A stretch of 5,373 bases of DNA from Paucimonas sp. Its GTDB lineage: Bacteria; Pseudomonadota; Gammaproteobacteria; Burkholderiales; Burkholderiaceae_D. Position numbers and translations under genes: made by a program. The notes under the pieces were generated by a model, which saw nothing but the letters and a program-made list of their open reading frames with translations, had not been told where the DNA came from and made no database searches. Location of the stretch: NCBI GenBank assembly GCA_029266815.1, contig JAQSWC010000162.1, positions 1 through 5,373 of the forward strand. Reading direction: 5' to 3'. Of the stretch, positions 1 through 5,364 are shown in pieces (positions within the stretch are counted from its first letter, which is position 1; the number at the start of each line of letters is the position of its first letter).

Positions 1-1110
1 TTTTTGCAGGAGTGCGCGCGCCGCATTTCCGATTGCCTGCGCGTGAGCGATACGGTGGCACGCCTGGGTGGCGATGAGTTCGTGGTGCTGCTTGAGCGCC
101 TGAGTTCCAATATTTCCGAAGCAACCGCGCAGGCAAAAGCCCTCGGCGAAAAAGTGCTCGCTGCATTTGCGGAGCCTTGCCGCCTCGCCGAACATGAGCA
201 CTACACTACCGCCAGCATCGGCGTCGCCCTGTTCGACGAGTCATCGGACAATGTCAACACGCTGCTCAAGGAAGCGGACATGGCGATGTACCAAGCCAAA
301 GCGGCCGGACGAAATGCGATCCGGATTTTCGATCCCGGTATGCAGGCTGTGGTATCCGCCCGTTCCGCACTCGAAGCAGACCTGCGGCTGGCGTTGCAGG
401 AAAACGAGTTTGAGCTTTTCTATCAACCCCAGGTGAACCAGCATGGCGAAGTCATCGGCGCCGAAGCGCTGCTGCGCTGGCAGCATCCTCTTCGCGGCAT
501 GGTTGCACCGCTCGAATTCATTCCGGTTGCCGAAGACACTGGTTTGATCGTGCCGATTGGAGGCTGGACACTCAAGGCCGCCTGCAAGCAGTTGGCGGCA
601 TGGGCGGCGAAACGGGAAACCGCGCATCTTTCGCTGTCGGTCAACGTCAGCGCCAAACAATTCCGCCATTCCTCGTTCGTCGGGCATCTGCTCGATGTGC
701 TGGAAGCCGCCGGTATCGCACCCGGCAGGCTGGAGCTGGAGCTGACCGAGAGCGTCCTGATCGACGACATGGAAATGACGATCGCAAAGATGACGCAGTT
801 GAAGCAGCGGGGCATCAGGTTCTCGCTGGACGATTTCGGCACCGGCTACTCGTCGCTGTACTACCTGAAGGGATTGCCGCTCGACCAGTTGAAGATAGAC
901 CAGTCCTTCGTGCGCGACATCATGAACGACCAGAACGATGCCACCATCGTCAAGACCATCATCGCGCTTGGCGGCAGCCTCGGCCTGGACGTCATTGCAG
1001 AGGGAGTGGAAACGGCGGCACAACGTGATTTCCTGATGCAGCACGGCTGCCGGCTGTTCCAAGGGTTTTTCTTCGGCAGGCCGGTGCCTCTCGATGCCTT
1101 CCCTTACTGA
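1..1110 (+). CDS. GGDEF-EAL cyclic-di-GMP protein, 3' part (5' end outside window)
   Basis: This is a partial gene, open at the left edge; the frame runs through base 1 and stops with TGA at 1108-1110. It encodes a diguanylate cyclase (GGDEF) domain fragment followed by a complete c-di-GMP phosphodiesterase (EAL) domain. The inhibitory I-site RxxD (RVSD, 40-51) lies five residues before an intact GGDEF motif (67-81), so the cyclase half looks potentially active and product-inhibited. The EAL half keeps the EAL-LRW motif (463-480), the Asn of SVNVSAKQF (643-645), ELTES (739-753), the DDFGTGYSS aspartates (829-834), the Lys of LKIDQSF (892-894), the Glu of AEGVET (1000-1002) and the Gln of FQGFFFGRP (1060-1062). 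All are residues used for metal and substrate binding in active EAL enzymes. Sensor or membrane segments would be upstream and cannot be seen. Whether it makes or degrades c-di-GMP in vivo cannot be told from sequence. The TTG at 4-6 is not a credible start because it falls inside the GGDEF fold. Confidence 0.95.
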   Translation, partial: FLQECARRISDCLRVSDTVARLGGDEFVVLLERLSSNISEATAQAKALGEKVLAAFAEPCRLAEHEHYTTASIGVALFDESSDNVNTLLKEADMAMYQAKAAGRNAIRIFDPGMQAVVSARSALEADLRLALQENEFELFYQPQVNQHGEVIGAEALLRWQHPLRGMVAPLEFIPVAEDTGLIVPIGGWTLKAACKQLAAWAAKRETAHLSLSVNVSAKQFRHSSFVGHLLDVLEAAGIAPGRLELELTESVLIDDMEMTIAKMTQLKQRGIRFSLDDFGTGYSSLYYLKGLPLDQLKIDQSFVRDIMNDQNDATIVKTIIALGGSLGLDVIAEGVETAAQRDFLMQHGCRLFQGFFFGRPVPLDAFPY

Positions 1111-1133
1111 GCAACAGGGTAAGCGCATTTTTT
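1103..1133 (+). terminator. weak Rho-independent terminator candidate after the GGDEF-EAL gene
   Basis: A short stem of CTTAC (1103-1107) with GTAAG (1119-1123) can be extended by one T-G wobble (1108/1118). It encloses a 9-base loop and overlaps the stop codon. Four bases later comes a run of six T (1128-1133). The stem is short and AT-rich, so termination efficiency is doubtful, but the stem-then-T-run order and the position right at the gene end fit. Confidence 0.3.
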
Positions 1134-1340
1134 CCACAGGCTTGATCCGGCACCGGTTCGCCCTTCCGCTTTCTGCTTCGCCAGGCTAGGCGCCAGACGG
1201 CACTTTGCCGCCGGCAATATCTTTACCCGCGCAAACGAATCTGCCGCTCGCACTAGACGCAGTTATGCCTTGCTGCCGCAGGTGGAAACTATTTCCTTTA
1301 CCGTGCACTCCCAAATCCAGCGGAGCAGCCAATTCAGGAA
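1111..1340. other. intergenic region and leader upstream of the UvrA2 gene
   Basis: I see no credible gene in these 230 bases. An in-frame TAG at 1254-1256 precedes the uvrA-like gene, and no ATG, GTG or TTG in that frame lies between it and 1341. The region holds short overlapping inverted repeats at 1198-1217. I looked for a LexA-type CTGT-N8-ACAG box and saw none, and no convincing -35/-10 pair stands out, so nothing here supports SOS control. Confidence 0.5.
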
Positions 1341-4025
1341 ATGAGTTCGAAAGACTTTACCGATCCAGCCGGCACGTACCGGGAACAAGCTGATTCCGGC
1401 AACGGTGGCCATGATGCGCAGGCGGAGGCTGGCCAATTCATTCACGTGCGCGGCGCGCGCGAACATAACCTGAAGAACGTAGACTTCGTCATTCCGCGCA
1501 ATGCGCTGGTGGTGTTTACCGGGGTGTCGGGTTCAGGAAAATCATCTCTCGCTTTCGGCACCCTGTATGCAGAAGCGCAAAGGCGTTACCTGGAGTCGGT
1601 GTCGCCGTATGCGCGGCGCCTGTTCCATCAGATGCCTGTGCCGGAAGTGGATTTCATCGATGGCCTGCCGCCGGCAGTGGCTTTGCAGCAGCAGCGCGGT
1701 TCGCCCACGGCGCGCTCGTCCGTCGGCAGCGTGACGGCGATTTCGAATTCGATCCGCATGCTGTATTCGCGTGCCGGCGATTATCCAGCCGGACAGGCAT
1801 TGCTCTATGCCGAGTCGTTTTCACCGAACACGCCGGAAGGCGCCTGCCCGCAATGCCACGGCCTGGGGCGTGTGTACGAAGTGACCGAGCGATCGATGGT
1901 GCCGGATGATTCGCTCACCATCCGCAAACGCGCAGTAGCAGCGTGGCCGCCGGCATGGCATGGACAGAATTTGCGCGACATTCTCGTCACGCTGGGTTTC
2001 GATGTCGACAAGCCCTGGCGCGAGCTGCCGAAGAAAGACCGCGACTGGATTCTTTTCACCGACGAGACGCCCACGGTGCCGGTGTATGCCGGCTTCACGC
2101 CGGCGGAAACGCGGCAGGCGCTGAAACGCAAGGAATCGCCCAGTTACATGGGCACTTTCAGCGGCGCACGGCGCTATGTGCTGCACACCTTCGCCAACAC
2201 GGAAAGTGCGGCAATGAAGCGGCGCGTGTCGCAATACATGGAAAGCGCCGACTGCCCGATGTGCCAGGGCAAGCGCCTGCATCCGGACGCGCTCTCCGTC
2301 ACCTTTGCCGGGATGGATATTGCCGACCTGTCGCGCCTGCCGTTGAAGCGTCTGGCGGCGCTCTTCCACCCGTATGCCGAAGACGGTAACTATCACCACA
2401 AGAAGCGCGCTGCGCAGCACCCGGAAAAAGCCATCGTTACCCAACGCATCGCGCAAGACCTGGTTGCGCGTCTCGCGGTGCTGCTTGATCTCGGCCTCGG
2501 CTACTTAACATTGGAACGCAGCACGCCCACGCTCTCGCCCGGCGAATTGCAGCGCCTTCGCCTGGCCACGCAAGTGCATTCGAACCTCTTCGGCGTGGTG
2601 TATGTGCTGGATGAACCGTCGGCCGGTTTGCATCCGGCCGACACGGAAGCGCTGTTGCGCGCGCTGGCGCGGCTGAAGGCGGCCGGCAATTCACTCTTCG
2701 TAGTCGAACATGCGCTGGATGTGATCAAGCATGCTGACTGGATCGTCGACGTCGGCCCTGCTGCCGGAGAGCAGGGCGGGCATATTCTCTACAGCGGGCC
2801 GCTGAAAGGTTTGCAGGCCATCGAGGAATCGCAAACACGGCATTACCTGTTTTCGCATGACCGCGGGCTGCTGCGAACGCCGCGCACACCGCAACGCTGG
2901 CTGAAACTGGCAGGCGTGTCGCGTAACAACCTGCACAGGCTCACTGTAGACTTTCCGCTCGGCGTGATGACGGCCGTGACTGGCGTTTCGGGCTCAGGCA
3001 AGTCGAGTCTGGTGAGCCAGGTGCTGGTGGAACTGGTAGCGCAGGAACTGGGGCACGAGATTCCGGCGGAAGCGGAAGAAGGCGAACTGGAGCACGTGCG
3101 GCCGGTGACGCTGGGCGGGCGCATTGTCGGTGGCGTGGGCGGCAAGGAAGGTCTCCGCCGCATGGTGCAGGTCGACCAGAAGCCGATCGGCCGCACGCCG
3201 CGTTCCAATCTCGCCACCTATACCGGCCTGTTCGACCATGTGCGCAAACTTTTCGCAGCCACCAAATCAGCGCGCGCAAGGCGCTACGATGCCGGACGGT
3301 TTTCCTTCAACGTTGCCAAGGGCCGCTGCGAGCGCTGCGAGGGCGAAGGCTTCGTGATGGTGGAACTGCTGTTCCTGCCCAGCGTGTACGCGCCCTGTCC
3401 CGCTTGCAAGGGTGCGCGCTACAACGACAAGACGCTGGAAGTGACCTACCGTGAAAAAAACATTGCCGACGTGCTTGCCATGACAGTGGATACAGCATGG
3501 GACTTCTTCGCCGACGAACCGGCCGTGCAGCGCTCGCTCACCGTCCTGCGCGAAGTCGGCCTCGGCTACCTGCGCCTCGGCCAGCCGGCCACCGAGCTCT
3601 CCGGCGGCGAAGCGCAACGCATCAAGCTGGCGACTGAACTGCAGCGCGCGGGGCGCGGCAACACGCTGTATATCCTGGATGAACCGACCACCGGCCTGCA
3701 CCCGGCGGATGTGGAACGGCTGATCACGCAACTCGAAGGCTTGGTCGAGGCAGGCAATACCGTGATCGTGGTGGAGCACAACATGCGAGTGGTGGCGGCA
3801 AGCGACTGGGTGATCGACATCGGCCCAGGCGCGGGAGAAGAAGGCGGGCGCGTCGTAGTGGCTGGCCCACCTGCGACAGTAGCCGCAACAGCCGCAAGCC
3901 GCACGGCCCCTTACTTGCAGAGATTCATGGATGAGGGGTCAACTGCGCGTAGTGAAGACAAACGCATTGACACAGGCATTCGAAAGAGAAAAACCAGGCA
4001 GCGAGAAAACGAACCGGACCGCTAA
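1341..4025 (+). CDS. UvrA2-type excinuclease ABC subunit A paralogue lacking the UvrB-binding domain
   Basis: This 894-residue protein is a tandem ABC ATPase of the UvrA family, which recognises distorted DNA. Module 1 has Walker A GVSGSGKS (61-68), signature LSPGE (398-402) and Walker B LDEP with D424/E425. Module 2 has Walker A GVSGSGKS (548-555), signature LSGGE (753-757) and Walker B with D780/E781. A C4 zinc finger, C663-x2-C666-x19-C686-x2-C689, matches the spacing of the DNA-binding finger of classical UvrA. Two more CxxC pairs occur at 169/172 and 305/308. Only about 12 residues separate the LYSRAGD segment (ending near 147) from FSPNTPEGACPQC (from 160). In classical UvrA (about 940 residues) this interval holds the roughly 110-130-residue UvrB-binding domain and the first CPxC, so both are missing. 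That is the hallmark of UvrA2, as in Deinococcus UvrA2 and Streptomyces DrrC. Likely role: accessory DNA-damage or intercalator tolerance (inferred). The ATG at 1341 is the first possible start after the in-frame TAG at 1254; AGGAA abuts it, so ribosome binding looks suboptimal. The tail after about residue 862 is basic. Confidence 0.95.
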   Translation: MSSKDFTDPAGTYREQADSGNGGHDAQAEAGQFIHVRGAREHNLKNVDFVIPRNALVVFTGVSGSGKSSLAFGTLYAEAQRRYLESVSPYARRLFHQMPVPEVDFIDGLPPAVALQQQRGSPTARSSVGSVTAISNSIRMLYSRAGDYPAGQALLYAESFSPNTPEGACPQCHGLGRVYEVTERSMVPDDSLTIRKRAVAAWPPAWHGQNLRDILVTLGFDVDKPWRELPKKDRDWILFTDETPTVPVYAGFTPAETRQALKRKESPSYMGTFSGARRYVLHTFANTESAAMKRRVSQYMESADCPMCQGKRLHPDALSVTFAGMDIADLSRLPLKRLAALFHPYAEDGNYHHKKRAAQHPEKAIVTQRIAQDLVARLAVLLDLGLGYLTLERSTPTLSPGELQRLRLATQVHSNLFGVVYVLDEPSAGLHPADTEALLRALARLKAAGNSLFVVEHALDVIKHADWIVDVGPAAGEQGGHILYSGPLKGLQAIEESQTRHYLFSHDRGLLRTPRTPQRWLKLAGVSRNNLHRLTVDFPLGVMTAVTGVSGSGKSSLVSQVLVELVAQELGHEIPAEAEEGELEHVRPVTLGGRIVGGVGGKEGLRRMVQVDQKPIGRTPRSNLATYTGLFDHVRKLFAATKSARARRYDAGRFSFNVAKGRCERCEGEGFVMVELLFLPSVYAPCPACKGARYNDKTLEVTYREKNIADVLAMTVDTAWDFFADEPAVQRSLTVLREVGLGYLRLGQPATELSGGEAQRIKLATELQRAGRGNTLYILDEPTTGLHPADVERLITQLEGLVEAGNTVIVVEHNMRVVAASDWVIDIGPGAGEEGGRVVVAGPPATVAATAASRTAPYLQRFMDEGSTARSEDKRIDTGIRKRKTRQRENEPDR

Positions 4026-4043
4026 GCTTGCAGCATGAAGAGC

Positions 4044-4067
4044 CGGGCTGGCAAACATGCCGGCCCG
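4044..4067. terminator. hairpin between convergent genes, possible bidirectional terminator
   Basis: The arms CGGGCTGGC (4044-4052) and GCCGGCCCG (4059-4067) form a nine-base-pair stem with one G-U wobble and a six-base loop, AAACAT. It begins 18 bases after the UvrA2 stop and ends 11 bases before the stop codon of the convergent gene. On the plus strand the only following T-rich stretch is CCTTTCTC (4073-4080); on the minus strand there is none. It is a stable intergenic stem placed where a terminator belongs, but without a proper U tract. Confidence 0.5.
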
Positions 4068-4078
4068 ACATGCCTTTC

Positions 4079-4621
4079 TCAACGATTGCGCTGCGACATC
4101 TTTGCCAGCGCAATGGCGAGCGCCGCACCACCCAAGCCCTTCACCAGCGTCGGATTCTGCGCATAGAATCGGCTCATCTGGTCGATGATGCCGGGATTTT
4201 GTTTTTCCGCGCGATCCGCCAGTTCCTGTACTTCATCGGGACTGAGATTCTCGACGTCTTCCGGGGCGAGTTCTCGTTGCTGATGGCCGGTAAAACGGCT
4301 CAGCAAGCCACCCAGCGCACCCCCGCCCAGGCCGCTGCCTAACAGCGAACTGATGCCGGATGGGCCGAGAGAGCCGAGCAACTGATTCAACATGCCGCTT
4401 TTCTCTTGTGCATTGCCCTGATTGAAAAGCTGACTGACCATGTTGCCAAAGGGAGGCGTCTGGTCGGAACGGAAAGCTTCGCCGATGCCGTCCGCCAGAT
4501 CGTCGTGAGGGCTATGTTGGGCAATCTCGTCGAAATCTCTATCGATATTTGCGGGGGCTTGCTTCGGATCGAGGCCGGTGTATTGCTGAAGAATATTTCC
4601 GATATTGAAGCCGAGTGGCAT
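4079..4621 (-). CDS. conserved-looking hypothetical protein, 180 aa, glycine-rich centre
   Basis: I do not recognise a named family and assign no function. I chose the start at 4621 because AGGAG (complement of 4628-4632) sits six bases upstream of this ATG, an ideal Shine-Dalgarno arrangement. The longer frame from 4666 would add 15 residues and has no better site. The protein has an N-terminal part with GLDPKQAPANIDRDFDEIAQ (16-35), then DLADGIGEAFRSDQTPPFG (41-59). A low-complexity Gly/Leu/Ser stretch covers roughly 83-107. An acidic helix-like segment, APEDVENLSPDEVQELADRA (119-138), follows, then QNPGIIDQMSRFYAQNPTLV (141-160) and a short hydrophobic end, GLGGAALAIALAKM (162-175). No signal peptide is visible; the hydrophobic end is short and Ala/Gly-rich, so it could be either a packing helix or a weak membrane segment. 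I recall similar uncharacterised proteins in betaproteobacteria, which is memory and not a search result. It is convergent with the UvrA2 gene and divergent from the regulator gene at 4930. Confidence 0.82.
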   Translation of the reverse strand: MPLGFNIGNILQQYTGLDPKQAPANIDRDFDEIAQHSPHDDLADGIGEAFRSDQTPPFGNMVSQLFNQGNAQEKSGMLNQLLGSLGPSGISSLLGSGLGGGALGGLLSRFTGHQQRELAPEDVENLSPDEVQELADRAEKQNPGIIDQMSRFYAQNPTLVKGLGGAALAIALAKMSQRNR

Positions 4622-4627
4622 GACAAT

Positions 4628-4632
4628 CTCCT
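4628..4632 (-). promoter_or_regulatory. Shine-Dalgarno AGGAG that fixes the start of the hypothetical gene
   Basis: Read on the minus strand, CAGGAG is followed by six bases and then ATG (4621-4619). This favours the 180-residue product over the upstream in-frame ATG codons at 4666 and 4645, neither of which has a comparable site. Confidence 0.75.
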
Positions 4633-4720
4633 GAAAACAATTCATGAACTTGAATATCGCGCTCAAGGCAACGTGATGATCTGCAATGTCATGGTGAGCA
4701 AAACGATAACGAACCTTTAT

Positions 4721-4767
4721 GAAGCCGCGACCTTTGTTAAGTTCCAGACAAGGAGCGACGCGGCTTC
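4721..4767. repeat. long imperfect inverted repeat (9-bp outer stem plus inner stem)
   Basis: GAAGCCGCG (4721-4729) and CGCGGCTTC (4759-4767) are perfect reverse complements. Inside them, CCTTTGT (4731-4737) can pair with ACAAGG (4748-4753) with a single bulged T. The inner stem is joined to the outer by an asymmetric loop (A4730 against AGCGA 4754-4758) and closed by a loop of about ten bases. No T run follows on either strand, so it is not a standard terminator. It lies about 100 bases upstream of the minus-strand gene and about 160 upstream of the regulator gene. It could be a 5' UTR structure, a regulator-binding site, or an intergenic REP-like element. Confidence 0.6.
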
Positions 4768-4860
4768 GGAAGATGGCTTGTTTCCAGAGTGCGATGATGA
4801 AGAAAAAGAATTGAACTAATCACTGGTTTGGGGACCATATGCGTACTTACCTTCCGCATG

Positions 4861-4887
4861 CCATCCATATGGATGGTGCAAGGATGG
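4861..4887. promoter_or_regulatory. candidate operator: 16-bp perfect palindrome with phased GGATGG hexamers
   Basis: CCATCCATATGGATGG (4861-4876) is a perfect palindrome. It contains CCATCC (4861-4866) and GGATGG (4871-4876), and a third hexamer, GGATGG, lies at 4882-4887. The three hexamer centres are 10 and 11 bases apart, about one DNA helical turn each. The palindrome can be widened by GCA (4856-4858) with TGC (4877-4879) if two bases bulge. It sits 53-69 bases upstream of the ribbon-helix-helix gene. Ribbon-helix-helix dimers typically bind such short repeated half-sites cooperatively, so autoregulation is plausible but inferred. Confidence 0.5.
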
Positions 4888-4906
4888 AGCCCACGGGAAA
4901 CCGGAA

Positions 4907-4920
4907 CTCTTTTGAAAGAG
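4907..4920. promoter_or_regulatory. inverted repeat CTCTTT-TG-AAAGAG at the ribosome-binding position of the regulator gene
   Basis: The six-base arms at 4907-4912 and 4915-4920 are perfect reverse complements around TG. The right arm supplies the purine-rich GAAAGAG that would serve as the Shine-Dalgarno, nine bases before ATG 4930. The inner ten bases, CTTTTGAAAG, recur at 5349-5358 before the next start codon, which makes a shared operator or shared translation-control element possible. Confidence 0.45.
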
Positions 4921-4929
4921 CAAGCCGCC

Positions 4930-5346
4930 ATGAATGTTCATGAAATCCGCTCGAAACCGATCGAAAGCACTGAAAAGATCACTATCAATCTTGGGCCGGT
5001 GGATCTGGGCCAGATCGACCTGCTGGTGCAGGAAGGTTTTTACTCGAACCGAACCGACCTGATCCGCACTGCCATCCGCAACCAGTTGCAGGTGCATGCC
5101 GATGTAGTGAGGCAGACCGTCGCCCGCAAGAGCCTCGTTCTGGGCCTGCAGCACTACTCGCGTGACGACCTGGAAGCGATACGGACAGCGGGACAGACCC
5201 TGGAGATACAGGTGCTGGGACTTGCCAGCATCGCAAACGACGTCACGCCCGAACTGGCGCTGGCGACCATCGAATCAGTCACGGTGTTGGGAGCGCTGCA
5301 TGCAAGCGCCGAGGTCAAGGCCGCGCTGGCTGGACGTATCCATTAA
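4930..5346 (+). CDS. ribbon-helix-helix (CopG/MetJ/Arc-type) transcriptional regulator, 138 aa
   Basis: This is a likely DNA-binding regulator. The N-terminal part has the RHH pattern: a strand with alternating side chains, EKITINLG (15-22), helix A starting at DLGQIDLLVQEG (25-36), a turn with the common FYSNRTD (37-43), and helix B, DLIRTAIRNQLQ (43-54). RHH proteins act as dimers that insert the paired strands into the DNA major groove; K16, T18 and N20 would be the base-contacting face. The remaining part (about 68-138: LVLGLQHYSRDDLEAIR, then alternating hydrophobic stretches including LEIQVLGLASI and IESVTVLGALHAS) makes the protein much longer than minimal RHH repressors. I do not recognise a named domain in it; an effector or oligomerisation role is possible. 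I chose ATG 4930 because GAAAGAG precedes it by nine bases and conserved-looking sequence starts soon after. The frame is open back to 4828 but that extension looks non-coding. It probably forms an operon with the gene starting 18 bases after its stop. Confidence 0.88.
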   Translation: MNVHEIRSKPIESTEKITINLGPVDLGQIDLLVQEGFYSNRTDLIRTAIRNQLQVHADVVRQTVARKSLVLGLQHYSRDDLEAIRTAGQTLEIQVLGLASIANDVTPELALATIESVTVLGALHASAEVKAALAGRIH

Positions 5347-5348
5347 TA

Positions 5349-5358
5349 CTTTTGAAAG
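5349..5358. promoter_or_regulatory. second copy of CTTTTGAAAG ahead of the next start codon
   Basis: This decamer is identical to 4909-4918. Its arms CTTT (5349-5352) and AAAG (5355-5358) flank TG. It starts two bases after the regulator stop codon and ends six bases before ATG 5365, so GAAAG also sits at ribosome-binding distance. A shared Shine-Dalgarno is the simple explanation; the TTTT half and the symmetry are extra. Confidence 0.4.
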
Positions 5359-5364
5359 CACATC

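Larger units (their letters stand above)
4622..4929. other. 308-base divergent intergenic region, rich in inverted repeats
   Basis: This gap lies between two divergently transcribed genes and should contain both promoters. I see no convincing sigma-70 -35/-10 pair on either strand; the best on the plus strand is TTGAAC (4811-4816) and CATATG (4836-4841) with an over-long 19-base spacer. What stands out is symmetry: a large imperfect hairpin at 4721-4767, a perfect 16-bp palindrome at 4861-4876, and CTCTTT-TG-AAAGAG at 4907-4920. One short open frame (4676-4819, +, 47 codons) is possible but weakly supported. Confidence 0.6.

Noticed and set aside
241..1137. A 298-codon open frame on the minus strand
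   Set aside because: It lies entirely antisense to the GGDEF-EAL coding region, whose motifs are unmistakable. Its translation shows no recognisable domain, and such long antisense frames are common in GC-rich genes.
1111..1340. A LexA (SOS) box ahead of the UvrA2 gene
   Set aside because: I looked for CTGT-N8-ACAG and close variants and found none.
1821..2456. A 211-codon minus-strand open frame inside the UvrA2 gene
   Set aside because: It is a shadow of the conserved UvrA2 frame and has no domain signal.
3267..3779. A 170-codon minus-strand open frame inside the UvrA2 gene
   Set aside because: It overlaps the zinc finger and second signature motif of UvrA2, which define the true coding frame.
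4622..4666. A 15-residue N-terminal extension of the hypothetical protein to ATG 4666
   Set aside because: AGGAG with ideal spacing supports ATG 4621, and the extension would place that Shine-Dalgarno inside the coding region.
4406..4819. A 137-codon plus-strand open frame crossing the start of the minus-strand hypothetical gene
   Set aside because: Most of it is antisense to the 180-residue gene, which has a strong Shine-Dalgarno sequence. Only its last 47 codons are outside that gene, and those are discussed separately.
4811..4841. Sigma-70 promoter TTGAAC...CATATG for the regulator gene
   Set aside because: The spacer is 19 bases and the -10 element matches the consensus poorly, so it is not listed as a promoter.
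4828..4929. N-terminal extension of the RHH regulator to an upstream ATG at 4828
   Set aside because: The extra 34 residues contain the palindromic operator candidate, show no RHH-like sequence, and have no good ribosome-binding site, whereas ATG 4930 has GAAAGAG at a suitable distance.
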